Shown here: piece after piece, positions 47,501 through 57,099 of the stretch
Position numbering within the stretch: the first letter of the stretch is position 1
Layout: every line of letters starts with the position of its first letter
NCBI GenBank assembly: GCA_034008185.1
Contig: CM067081.1
Span: 31,246,806 to 31,310,805, forward strand
DNA length: 64,000 nucleotides
Direction of reading: 5' to 3'
Source: Gorsachius magnificus
Taxonomy: Eukaryota > Chordata > Aves > Pelecaniformes > Ardeidae
Notes under the pieces: model-generated
The model's input: only the letters and a program-made list of their open reading frames with translations
The model's database searches: none
Told to the model about the DNA's origin: nothing
Program-made: the position numbers and the translations under genes

Positions 47501-50500
47501 AGTTGGAGACATGTAAACCCAGTACTAAGTCAAAGTGTTGTGCACTGTATACTTTCACATTATCAGTTCATGCCAAGTTACAGCAGTTAAAGGAGAACTC
47601 AGCTCTTGCTAATTGTTCCATGTCTGTACGGAGCTTTTCCACTAAATTCCATAGGAGCCGCATGGGCAAAGCGTAAGACTGCAGACAACACACTGCACCA
47701 GGCTTTAGAGGTTTTCCTTTTAGCAAGTAATACTGAGAGCAGGAACACAAAGTCTGAAGGATGTATGTAGTCCTTAAGCCTTTCTGCAGTGTACAAAATT
47801 AAAGATAGCTGGAGTTAGTCCCTGATGTGCCAAAGCCTATGTTTCACCTGTCTCTCAACAGACCCAGTGACTAGTGGGCTAACCAAGTAGCAGTCAGTGA
47901 CTGAAATCAGAACAAGAAACAAAACAGCAATAAGCAGCCAATGACTGAAGTGCTAAAAGCAAATAAAGAGTATGGTGCAGCTGCATGAAGAATGAGGGTT
48001 CCTGGGATTGGTAACATGCATAATCAGAGATATAAAGAAATAAAAAGTTTGTGTTTGCATGGGAAAAAGCATGGTAAGAATATTTGTAGAAAAATATCAC
48101 TTTGATCCAAAAAGGAATGTGCTAAAGCCAGTACAACATTTCAACTGCAACAAAAATCCTCAGGAAATTGTCAGGCTATGATTGCACTGAGACCTCTCCA
48201 AAAAAGAGCGGTGAAAAGGGACCACACAGAGTAGGGACATGCTGCCTGAACAGCAGCTGTGGCAAAACTTTGTAGCCAGGACACCTGGAATAGCTGACAA
48301 TGACGAGGAAAGCAAGCACACTGAAAAGCTAGGCAGAGACACTGTGGTAATTACTGAACTCATTTATACTTCCCCTTCATCTTGGCAGCGTATCGATGAA
48401 CCAGTCATTAACTTAGTAAGGAATGAGAAGTGCAAGCTTTCTATAGCACTGTGCGTGTGTATGAAAAGTGCACATGTATAAACTTAAAAGCAAAATAGCA
48501 AGCTCAAAGCAGATACAAGCGTATGCATTGTGAGTGCAAGAAAAAGTAACTTTTTCAACACTTACTGATTTTTCTTCTGCCCAAATAATAGCTCCAACTC
48601 CTGTTTTATGATCCTCTAAAATACATAACATTTTAGCAGTAAATAACAAATAAAGCACTTCTGAGTTACATATACATTAATATATGAGATCCTAGAGTAA
48701 GGAATAACACTCATTGTTGCTTTGTAGACAGGAAAAAAAAGAAACACAGATTAAGAGCTTCGAAGTCACATCAGCCTAGTGCAAAAGCTGGGTGTGCTTT
48801 AACAGCAAGGGCAGCCATTCTAAGACTTTCCTATGTACACTTGTTCACAAATGCTAAGAAACAACCAATACACATATCAGATAAAAAAATGTGTGCCAAG
48901 AATATATGAGGACAGGTTCACTGATGTGAGATGGCAAACTGATAAAAACCTTCTTGTTTACAAAATATTAACAATCAGATTTTGGGGCATGTTTCCTATC
49001 ACCACCACAGGAAAACTGGAACAGAACTTTCATTAAGTGACTTGGAAGATTTTTATGGCACTTGGAAATCTTCCCCAGTAGCTACTGATGAGAGTCTTGA
49101 CCAGTTAAAGCAGAGCATATGAAAAAAAAGAGAAAACAAATGTTTCAGGCTTCCAGGGATTAATACTGTAGAAGATGCTGTTTCAATTAACCATTTCCAT
49201 CATCCTTAGTATCACTACCATATACAGTCAAAGAGGGTCTTTCCTGCCAAAGGTAAGTTTTTATGAGGGCCGACTTTATTTATGTTCTGCATTTTTATTA
49301 GTCACTGATGTATATTAAGCCAGCATAGAAAACATCCTATGATCTTGCTCCCCTTATATCCACCTATATAATAATGTAAAGTATGTGCTGTTATTTATTT
49401 TAATTTCATTACAGGACTAAAGTGGAATAAGGGTTTGCTCAAAAACCAGACTTGAGTCCAGGCTGAACAGCACAGATAAAACTGAATTTTGCTGCCCCAA
49501 GAATGAGTACTCAGCTTGCTCATTCTGTCTTGCTCTGTACAACAGTAGTTGTACAAAAAACTCGCAACTGGTTCCATGAAACTTCTGAATTAATTCTAAA
49601 AACGCAATCTCCTCTGCAACTTTTGGTGACCAAATTTGTGGAGGGTAACCAGGGGAAAAAAACCAAACCATCACAAACAGAAAAGGGTAAGGTTCTAAAA
49701 CATGAAGATTTACCTTTACAAATAACAAAGTCTGAATAAGTCAAAAGGCATATTCAGCACCTGACTTGATAGGTTGGTTTTGTGTTTGCATGTTGGGGGA
49801 TTAATTTTATTTTAAGCTTTAAATATGTACTATCTATTTGTTTACAAGGGTTTTGAAAAAGCAACTATCCTATCTAGATGAAAAAAAAAAATCACTAAGG
49901 AGTACCACCAAGTTTTAAGTCTTCGTATTCTGTTCTCTGGAAAAACTCACCAGTTTACTGCATTGCTACCCAGACAGAAGAAAGTAGCTAAGAGAAGTCA
50001 TCTGTATCAAAAGACTACCCTTCCACCCTGAAAGCCTGTACATCGAAACTCCAGCATCTTTGCAAAGAAAACCCCATCAGATATATAATCACTTTCACTA
50101 ATAAGATTGGAACTAGGAAACTTAATATAAATTGTACTTAATGCCCTACTGGAAGGGTATTATTTCACTGCTCTTTTCTGAAGAAGCATACATAATATGC
50201 TTAAAATATTGGCATTTACTTGATAACAGAAACATCTTGTGAAACCTCCATAAAAAAGAGCCTCAGATCAGCTTGAAGAATTTAAATGTCATCGTATTCT
50301 ATTTTCAGATAGGTGTTGGATATGTTGTAAGGGAAGGCTTTGCTAGGTGTTGGATCTGTTGTAAGGGCAGGCTTTGCTAGCACCGTATGAGAAATACCTG
50401 CCCTGTTTTTCCCTTGGAAATCTCAGTGCTTTCACACACAATACAATGTACCCCTGTGGAGTTTTTACTACTACTGCTGCTCCTGTTTCACAGATGTAGG

Positions 50501-53500
50501 AATGGAATTCAGCATCTTGCTCAAGGAAGTATTTTGAAGAAGCAAGACTGAAATGAGGAACTTGCTCTGCTCTCGAAACCCATTCTTCCTCCACTACTGT
50601 AACAACTCACCTGTTCGGTATGCAAGCAGTCTGGCTTGTATCATACAGTGCCTTGCAATTTCCTGGGGCAAACCCTGATGGTCCGTCTCATTTGTTTGCC
50701 GTGATTCACTGTTGTAAAATCCAAAGCATCCAGAGACAGGGACACTGGCAGCCACTGTTGCCAAGACTAAGACAAGATCTTTCATATTTTGCCTAAGGTT
50801 GCTGAAGTATGGATTTTCACACAGGTTCTCCAGTCCTATTGTCATCAATATTTGCTTGTGTGTTTCCTCATTTGAAATCAGGAATATACTTTCATACTCT
50901 TTTATTCTTTCTTGTCTACATGCAGTATAAAAGTCAGTATTCGAGTCAGGGTGAGATTTTGCTATTTTTTGAATAAAATCAAATTTGGTAGAAGTTTCTT
51001 CAACAAATTGTACCATATAGCACACCAAGGGCTGAAGCAACACACACACACGAGCACGACTATTTGACTTCAGTCTTTCTACTGCTTTGGCATCTAGCTT
51101 CGCATCATCAGTAGTCATGGGATTGGACACCTCAGTCTGCAAGCTGATTTCAGGATCTGCAGGCCAGTAAGAAATCCTGTTCACCCCAGCTGGAAGAGAA
51201 GATAATGCAGCAAAAGGAACCATGCAAGCACAGTGGAACATAAACTTCATTTTCAACACACTATTGCCTAACCCTGGTTTTACTCCTTTAGGGCTGTGAG
51301 TGCTGTTTCAGTGGTGTCTGGACAACAAAAAAGCTAGCATATACGAGTATCAAGAGCTTATCAGACTTTAGACAAAAATTGGAATTTCCTAAGTTCTAAG
51401 ATCTTTGTGGTAGTGTAATTTTGCATCTTGCCTACAACAGATGCATTAGCACCATGCAAAAAAGTTAGCACTAACAGAAGCTGCTGTTGAGATTAAAAAA
51501 ACAGTATTTGCAGAAGGGCTGTACCAGCAGATCCCATTTCAGGAAATGAATAATCTGACTTGTCTTCATCTCACTCAGGAAAGGAAAGCCTAAAGTACTC
51601 CTTGTGATTTCTGCATAAAACCCACCCTTCCTCTGGTGCCACTGATGAGTAATGGGAGGGCAAGGAAAAATGTGGTAATCTAGGCCTAGTCATCAGGCTT
51701 AGGGCTCCTCTGGCAAAGTGCAACAGGCATGTCAGGATCTCAGCAGTGCATCCCAACCAAGAGACAAGCACCACCCATAGTAATAGTTGCACAGAGAAAT
51801 AGGGTCTCTGTAGCAAACCCTAGTTTCTTGATCATCAGTGCCAGGAAATGCACATTCAATACTGTTTCCAGCCTTGTGGAAAATATCAGTGCAGGCTACA
51901 CAAGTTAGGAACTGGCATTTGCAACTGGGACAGTCCAAAGAGGAAACAGGCTTTCTGACACCACCAATCACAAGCATAACATTTACTCCTACTCTACTAC
52001 AGTCATTGCTTACCATTTACGATCATTTTTAAACAAGTCGAACATGGTTTTCTGGAAAAATAGAGATCACAGTTTTTAAGTCTTGATCCGTGTTTAATGA
52101 GTGCAATCTGGCCAGCATGCAAGTCTGTACTGGAACAATGAAGACCAATAATCTTCATGTTTTTCACCACAACTAGACCACTCTTCTTTACCTAGAGAAA
52201 AATACAGTACTATTATTACTATTTTACTTTTTTTCCAACATCAATTCCACAGAGAAGTTACAGCTATTCCTTGGGTAACAGTAATCAGCCAGGATCAGAG
52301 CATACAGCTCTTCAGTACAAATTGTGGTATGAATCATTAAACAACCTCTGTTACACTTCCCCTAAGCAATTTTTTTTATGGTTTCTAAGTGTGCCTGTTA
52401 ATATCAGCGTGCTCTGCCCCTGTCAAACTTCAAATAAGGACTTAGAATCATAGAATTGTTTAGGTTGGAAAAGACCTTTAAGATCATCGAGTCCAACCGT
52501 TAACCTAACCCTGCCATCCCACCCCTAACCATGGCCCTAAGCACCTCGTCTACCTGTCTTTTAAATACCTCCAGGGATGGGGACTCTACCACCTCCCTGG
52601 GCAGCCCATTCTAGAGCCTGACAACCCTTCCTGTGAAGAAATTTTTCCTAATGTCTAGCCTAAACCTGCCCTGGCGCAGCTTCAAGCCATTCCCCCTCGT
52701 CCTATCGCCTGGTACCTGGGAGAAGAGGCCGACCCCCACCTCACTACAGCCTCCTTTCAGGGAGTTGTAGAGGGCGATCAGGTCTCCCCTCAGCCTCCTC
52801 TTCTCCAGGCTAAACAACCCCAGTTCCCTCAGCTGCTCCTCATCAGATTTGTGCTCCAGACCCCTCATCAGCTTTGCTGCTCTCCTCTGGACATGTTCCA
52901 GCAAGGCAACATCTTTCTTGTAGTGAGGGGCCCAAAACTGAACACAGTATTCGAGGTGCGGCCTCACCAGCACCGAGTACAGGGGCACGATCACTTCCCT
53001 ACTCCTGCTGGTCACACTATTCCTGATACAGGCCAGGATGCCATTGGCCTTCTTGGCCACCTGGGCACACTGCTGGCTCATATTCAGCCAGCTGTCAATC
53101 AGTACCCCCAGGTCCTTTTCTGCCAGGCAGCTTTCCAGCCACTCTTCCCCAAGCCTGTAGCGCTGCATGGGGTTGTTGTGACCCAAGTGCAGGACCCGGC
53201 ACTTGGCCTTGTTGAACCTCATACAATTGGCCTCAGCCCATCGATCCAGCCTATCCAGGTCCCTCTGCAGAGTCCTCCTCCCCTCCAGCAGATCAACACT
53301 CCCACCCAGTTTGGTGTCATCTGCAAATTTACTGAGGACATACTCAATCCCCTTGTCCAGATCATTAATAAAGATATTAAACAAGACCAGCCCTAGAACT
53401 GAGCCCTGGAGGACACAGCTTGTGACCGGATGCCAACTGGATTTAACTCCATTGACCACAAGTCTCTGGGCTCGGCCATCCAGCCAATTTTTTACCCAGT

Positions 53501-54964
53501 GAAGAGTACACCCGTCTAGGCCAAGAACCGCCAGCTTCTCTAGGACAATGCTGTGGGAGACTTTGCTTTGCTGAATTCCAGGTAGACTTGCTGCAAATTC
53601 CTGATTTTTCTGGTCATTGCTTTGCCCATAACAAAACCCAGAAGCAGCATAGAAACTTCTGTCAATTATAGCTGAAAACCCATCTGAATCATCCAGCGTC
53701 TGGAAATGCTCATAAATTTAATTTCTGTCTTAAGCTTGACCATCCTGGGAGCCAATAGCTTCTCTAGCTTTTGTTCTGTCTCTTCATTTACGGAAACGAA
53801 TCCTGGTTCTAAAGAATCTTCCATGGAAAAGGTCTGGATACCACAGGCGAGCTCTTACATATGGATTCCCATGTATTGTGAGGAAACCGGATACAGGCTA
53901 GTTTCATGAAGCTGGTGAAACAAAGCTCATTAAGCAATCCAGCTACTACCAGAACACCATTGCTCATTGGTCTGTAAATTACTCAGTTTCTTTGTGCTTA
54001 CAGAAATGAGGCTGTACTAAAACCCTACATATAACCCAAGTGCCATTCCTAACTGAATTACTAAATTTGAAACTGCTTTTCAAGTCTGTAAGGTGCTGCT
54101 CATCTACCTCTCTTTCAGATCTAGTCTGGGACATACCAAGCTCTGAAAATTAGGCCTAACTGTCACTCAAATTATTTTCCTATCTTTCCTTATCCTGGCT
54201 GATAGATGCGTCATGGATCTTAGCATATGGGTATGCTCTACACAAAGTAGTAATCATTTTAAAGAGCACAATAAGAACTCTGATGGCAAAAGGAAACCGC
54301 TGTTCCAGGACACTCTGAAAATGCCCCTCTACTTTGAACTGTAACTGGCAGCTATTTAGAAGACCCATTCTCAAGGATGGTTTCTTTTCATTGTCACTAA
54401 GGTAGTTATCTACAAGTTCTTGATAAGAAAAGGTTTCAAGTAGTTCTGTGCAGATCCACTTCGTAAGAGAACTCATCTACAATCATGAACATCAACATTT
54501 TAAAGAATATCTCTACACCATCAACTACACTGATTTTAAAGTGATAATTAGTACATGATATAGACCATGCCTCCTTTCTAACGCTCTTCAAAATACCCAC
54601 CAGCATTTTTTACTGTTTGCTTTGCCTTTTGGGGATATTACTTTGCCTTTTAAAGTTTTTCAGAAATAGCATGCTATTTAACCCTTTCGCTATTTTTCTC
54701 CCACCAGTGGATTTTTTTCCTTTAAGAATATTTTAAAAATGCTTACCAGCCTTTTTTTTTTTTTTCCCTCTGGACTATGTGTCATGTAAAGAGCAGTTAG
54801 GTTAAATTACTGCAGGAGCTATTAGGTCTGTTCAGAAAGACCAATTAATGGTAAACGCAGACAGTTTACCTGTGATTTTTTCTGTTGCTCAGCCGAAGGA
54901 AAAAGCTCCATCCAGAGACTGAACAAAGTAAAAAGATTGACCTTAGAAAGTCTTGGCATTTGAC
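44490..54964 (-). CDS. CDADC1: CDADC1, two-domain cytidine/dCMP deaminase, eight exons
   Basis: Cytidine and dCMP deaminase domain-containing protein 1, a zinc-dependent deaminase; recent work, as I recall it, assigns the vertebrate protein dCTP deaminase activity. Joining minus-strand exons 54964-54870, 52191-52014, 51189-50611, 48615-48566, 47476-47307, 46794-46605, 45932-45872 and 44563-44490 gives 464 residues plus TGA with all phases consistent. Domain 1 (exon 52191-52014) has [12 protein letters not shown] and KPCSTC: zinc ligands are present but the catalytic Glu of HAE is Gly, as in the human protein I recall. Domain 2 has [11 protein letters not shown] (HAE at 47335-47327) and CPCDEC (46742-46728): a complete active site. 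The human protein is 514 residues; the missing ~50 correspond to a first coding exon (~28) and a 25-residue exon between 54870 and 52191, neither of which I could find. Convergent with CAB39L. Confidence 0.95.
44564..45871 (-). other. CDADC1: CDADC1 last intron
   Basis: 1.3 kb, AT-leaning, with a TATATA/ACACAC stretch near 45.39 kb. No exon or named repeat seen. Confidence 0.8.
45872..45932 (-). CDS. CDADC1: CDADC1 small C-terminal exon
   Basis: Acceptor TTTTACCAG, donor GTAAGT; 61 nt encoding [20 protein letters not shown] plus one base. It is recognised by position, by the leading WQ-NP and by phase. The rest of the exon is poorly conserved relative to mammals. Confidence 0.9.
45933..46604 (-). 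other. CDADC1: CDADC1 intron
   Basis: 0.7 kb, with an A/G-rich tract at 45940-46010 (the pyrimidine tract of the acceptor on the minus strand). No further feature. Confidence 0.8.
46605..46794 (-). CDS. CDADC1: CDADC1 exon with PCxxC zinc motif
   Basis: Acceptor TTTGTAG, donor GTAAGT; 190 nt. It encodes [40 protein letters not shown] and [15 protein letters not shown]. The CPCDEC motif supplies the two zinc cysteines of the second, intact domain. Confidence 0.97.
46795..47306 (-). other. CDADC1: CDADC1 intron
   Basis: 0.5 kb of unique sequence; nothing else recognised. Confidence 0.8.
47307..47476 (-). CDS. CDADC1: CDADC1 exon with catalytic HAE motif
   Basis: Acceptor CTGTTACAG, donor GTAATG; 170 nt. 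It encodes [40 protein letters not shown] and [22 protein letters not shown] is the canonical first zinc motif, with catalytic Glu (GAG at 47329-47327). Confidence 0.97.
47477..48565 (-). other. CDADC1: CDADC1 intron
   Basis: 1.1 kb of unique sequence; nothing else recognised. Confidence 0.8.
48566..48615 (-). CDS. CDADC1: CDADC1 small exon, start of active deaminase domain
   Basis: A 50-nt exon with acceptor TATTTTAG and donor GTAAGT. It completes a split Glu codon and encodes [16 protein letters not shown], the first strand of the second deaminase domain. It was easy to miss because it is too short for an open-frame scan. Confidence 0.95.
50311..50378. repeat. 34-bp unit duplicated in tandem
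   Basis: Unit starting AGGTGTTGGATATGTTGTAA and ending GGCTTTGCT, followed directly by a second copy with two A-to-C differences. It lies in the CDADC1 intron about 230 bp past the donor at 50610. Confidence 0.95.
50400..50590 (-). repeat. Probable MIR/CORE-SINE relic
   Basis: On the minus strand the order GCAAGTTCCTCATTTCAG..., CATCTGTGAAACAGGAGCAG, AGTAGTA, CTCCACAGGGGTACATTGT and TGTGTGAAAGCACTGAGAT follows the MIR core and tail: a CCTCAGTTTCCTCATCTGTA-like part, a run of short A/T/G units, CATAGGGTTGTTGT-like, then TGTAAAGCACTTTGAGATC-like. It is old and diverged, and explains the spurious 83-codon open frame here. Confidence 0.55.
50611..51189 (-). CDS. CDADC1: CDADC1 central long exon
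   Basis: Acceptor CTCTTCCAG, donor GTGAGT; 579 nt, about 193 residues. It starts with the end of domain 1 ([17 protein letters not shown]), then [40 protein letters not shown] and ends [14 protein letters not shown], entering domain 2. The frame is open throughout. Sequence upstream of 51189 in the same frame ([10 protein letters not shown]...) is intronic. Confidence 0.96.
51190..52013 (-). other. CDADC1: CDADC1 intron
   Basis: 0.8 kb of unique sequence. Two 80-95-codon open frames on the minus strand have no recognisable features. Confidence 0.8.
52014..52191 (-). CDS. CDADC1: CDADC1 exon, first deaminase-like domain
   Basis: Acceptor TTTCTCTAG, donor GTAAGC; 178 nt, 59 residues plus one base. 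It encodes [38 protein letters not shown] and [14 protein letters not shown]. His of HAG (52119-52111) and both Cys of PCSTC (52047-52033) can bind zinc. The proton-shuttle Glu is absent, so this domain is probably non-catalytic. Confidence 0.96.
52445..53595 (-). mobile_element. CR1 LINE, 5'-truncated
   Basis: About 1.15 kb in the same strand sense as CDADC1. The 3' end (AGAATCATAGAATTG on +) is at 52445. The 5' end is near 53595, in the reverse transcriptase A motif, where a small deletion has removed the end of the [12 protein letters not shown] segment. It is closely related to the 6.6-9.9 kb copy. Confidence 0.93.
52611..53459 (-). pseudogene. CR1 reverse transcriptase fragment
   Basis: An open frame of 282 codons covering the B motif onward. 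The B motif is damaged ([20 protein letters not shown], where the intact copy has [11 protein letters not shown]). The C motif FADD and the C-terminal [18 protein letters not shown] and [20 protein letters not shown] are kept. The frame ends at a TAG replacing the Trp of the VVRLWNGLP segment. It is not functional on its own. Confidence 0.9.
54870..54964 (-). CDS. CDADC1: CDADC1 exon, N-terminal segment
   Basis: The acceptor sits behind a pyrimidine tract (TTTCTTTTTTTTTCTTCTAA, then TGACAG); donor GTAAAC. The 95 nt begin with two bases finishing a Gly codon and encode [20 protein letters not shown] then [11 protein letters not shown]. The segment [19 protein letters not shown] is the conserved N-terminal signature of CDADC1. 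An ATG at the second codon could serve as a start if no upstream coding exon is used. Confidence 0.93.
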
Positions 54965-57099
54965 CTGTCATTAGAAGAAAAAAAAGAAATATTTATTAAA
55001 GAATATTTATAAAGAAACCCCACATTGTTAAACAATATTTTCCAAGTCTTCTACATCACAGCTGCTGCAGAAGCTGGTTCATCAACCACAACATCAGCTA
55101 AATCCACACTGTCCTCTTCAGGGCAGTAGTTGTCAACTCGGAATGCTCATATCTGCATGCAGAGATCAGATTTGTGCAACAAGAGAAAGTGGGAAACTTT
55201 CACTGATATTCAGTGAGTTAACTGTACTCAGAAGTGAAGAGCAGAAATCACAGATCAGATCCCACATAACTTAATGTGCTTGAGTGATTCACAGATGCTT
55301 ACAGAAATTTGAGACATAGCTTGTGATTCAGCTTCGGGCTCACCACGGAAGAGCAAAAACATCGAGGCACGCATCATGATCCTATACTGACACCTGCAGC
55401 AAGAGTGGATGAACCACTGTGAAACCTTCCAGTTAGTTCAGTTCTGGAGAAACTTGCTTTTGGATTTTTACAGTCTGCTTAAAATTTGGTTAGATTTCTA
55501 CAAAAACGTAAACCTATTGCTCAGGTTGTTACTTCTGACTAAATAACCAGACAGGTAGCAAAGAATCCCTTCTTAGACCACCACCTTGTGCTGTATTGGA
55601 TGTTGTCCTGTGAAGGCCAGCGCTCAGCATTACTGAGTGTCCCACAAATGAAAAAGGAGGAAGTACTGATTGCTCACTAATGCTTGCACCATTCCACATG
55701 TAAAGCTGTCTTGCCTCACACTTGACAAGAAGTTTATTCAGTCTTCGGAAAAGCTCCAGTCCCTATTTCAGGGGTGCTTACAGAGAGCTGTAATGAACAC
55801 ATACTCCTCTGCAGGTCTCACTGTGCTGTCTGACAATAGTATTATTTCTGGTTTTGTCCCTTCCCACAATATTAAAGTTTTTGTAAAGGAGGAAAAGGCA
55901 GAGGCAAGAACAGAATAGAGAAAAACATTTCTGTAAGTAGTTCTAGAAGTTTGGAAGAGATATAATCAGACACTAAGATTGATTCGGTGGGGGAGAGGGT
56001 TAGTTTAATGACATATCTGTGAACCCAAACAATTTGGACAGCAGATAAACATATGTAATCCATGACTGGAATACCATTTTCAGACAGTATTTTAGAAGCT
56101 TTTTTTCAGAAAAGGAAAAAAAGGTAGAAGACCTCTTACAGAATTTAAAGCAACTACAGAAGACTGGGGAAGAAAAGGAATCAGGCTCTGCTACTGAAAG
56201 CAAAACCATGATATGAAAGCAGCATTCTTTTCAGGCGCATCAAGTCCTCAGAGCTTCCCTACTTATACAGCTTTTCCACTTCATACAAAGGTATGATTTT
56301 ATTCCTCCAGGTTAGGGATCTTGCTCCAGTGAGGCAAAGGATGCTCCAGAGAAAACACACTGTGAAGGCCAGTGTCAAAAGCACTGCTGCTCCTGCACCT
56401 GCAAGCAAAAAGGAGCAGGGCACTGCCCATCTGGATGTGGCTCAGATACAGAATTATGCCATGGTTGCCGTGTAGGAGTCTGTAGTTCAAAGTCTGAAAG
56501 GCTTGTAAGAAGTCATCTTACAAGTACAAAACTAGCACAGTGCTTTGTCGCAATCAAGGAGGAAGAAATCAGCAACATCATTCTCCTCTCTGGGAAAACG
56601 AAACTAGAAACCGTTGGCAGGCTTCACCTTCTTTGCTTGCTTAGAAGCAGGTTTTTCATAAAGCTAGGATGAAACAAACCCCATTTACCCATCAAGGAGA
56701 CCTGGCAGCCCTGTTGTGCTCCTCAGTCTGAGAGCTATATATACAGCCCACGGGCGATCTGTATGTACACACTGCTCCCCTGGGACTGCAGCGACAGGAT
56801 AGATGAAATCTATCAAAATCCCCTTCATTTGGGCATCCCCAACCTTGTGAGAAAGCTGCTCTCTACTAAATTCGTACATGGGCCCTGCTATAGGGGTTAG
56901 TAAGAACGCCCCTCAGAAGGCAAGCGTTTTTTTTTACACGTGACATTTTACAGACATTAAATATACACAGTACAGAACTGGAAAAGGGAATCATTTTGAC
57001 GGGGGGGGGGGGGTGTTGGACACGCAAAATACAAGCATCTGTTATCAAAAGACCTTATGAATAAGAGCACAGGCAAGCAGGGGGCCGGGCGGGGGGCGG
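54965..57099 (-). other. CDADC1: Presumed CDADC1 first intron
   Basis: 2.1 kb between the first exon found and the CpG-rich block. No coding exon recognised. It contains a run of 13 G at 57001-57013. The mammalian-type first coding exon (about 28 residues) was looked for here and in the CpG block without success. Confidence 0.5.
57001..57013. repeat. G13 homopolymer
   Basis: Thirteen G in a row just outside the CpG block. The length may be affected by sequencing. Confidence 0.95.

Larger units (their letters stand above)
48616..50610 (-). other. CDADC1: CDADC1 intron with duplication and MIR-like relic
   Basis: 2.0 kb. It contains a perfect-length 34-bp tandem duplication (50311-50378) and a probable MIR/CORE-SINE relic (about 50400-50590). 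Confidence 0.8.
52192..54869 (-). other. CDADC1: CDADC1 intron, contains CR1; short exon not found
   Basis: 2.7 kb. It contains a CR1 insertion (52445-53595). By comparison with the human protein a 25-residue phase-0 exon would fall here; I found no convincing match. Both flanking exons are phase 0 at this junction, so direct joining keeps the frame (KKSQ then VKKSG). Confidence 0.75.

Noticed and set aside
54180..54476. 98-codon minus-strand open frame considered as the missing CDADC1 exon
   Set aside because: No resemblance to the expected segment and no suitable splice sites in phase; it starts and ends as a plain open frame.
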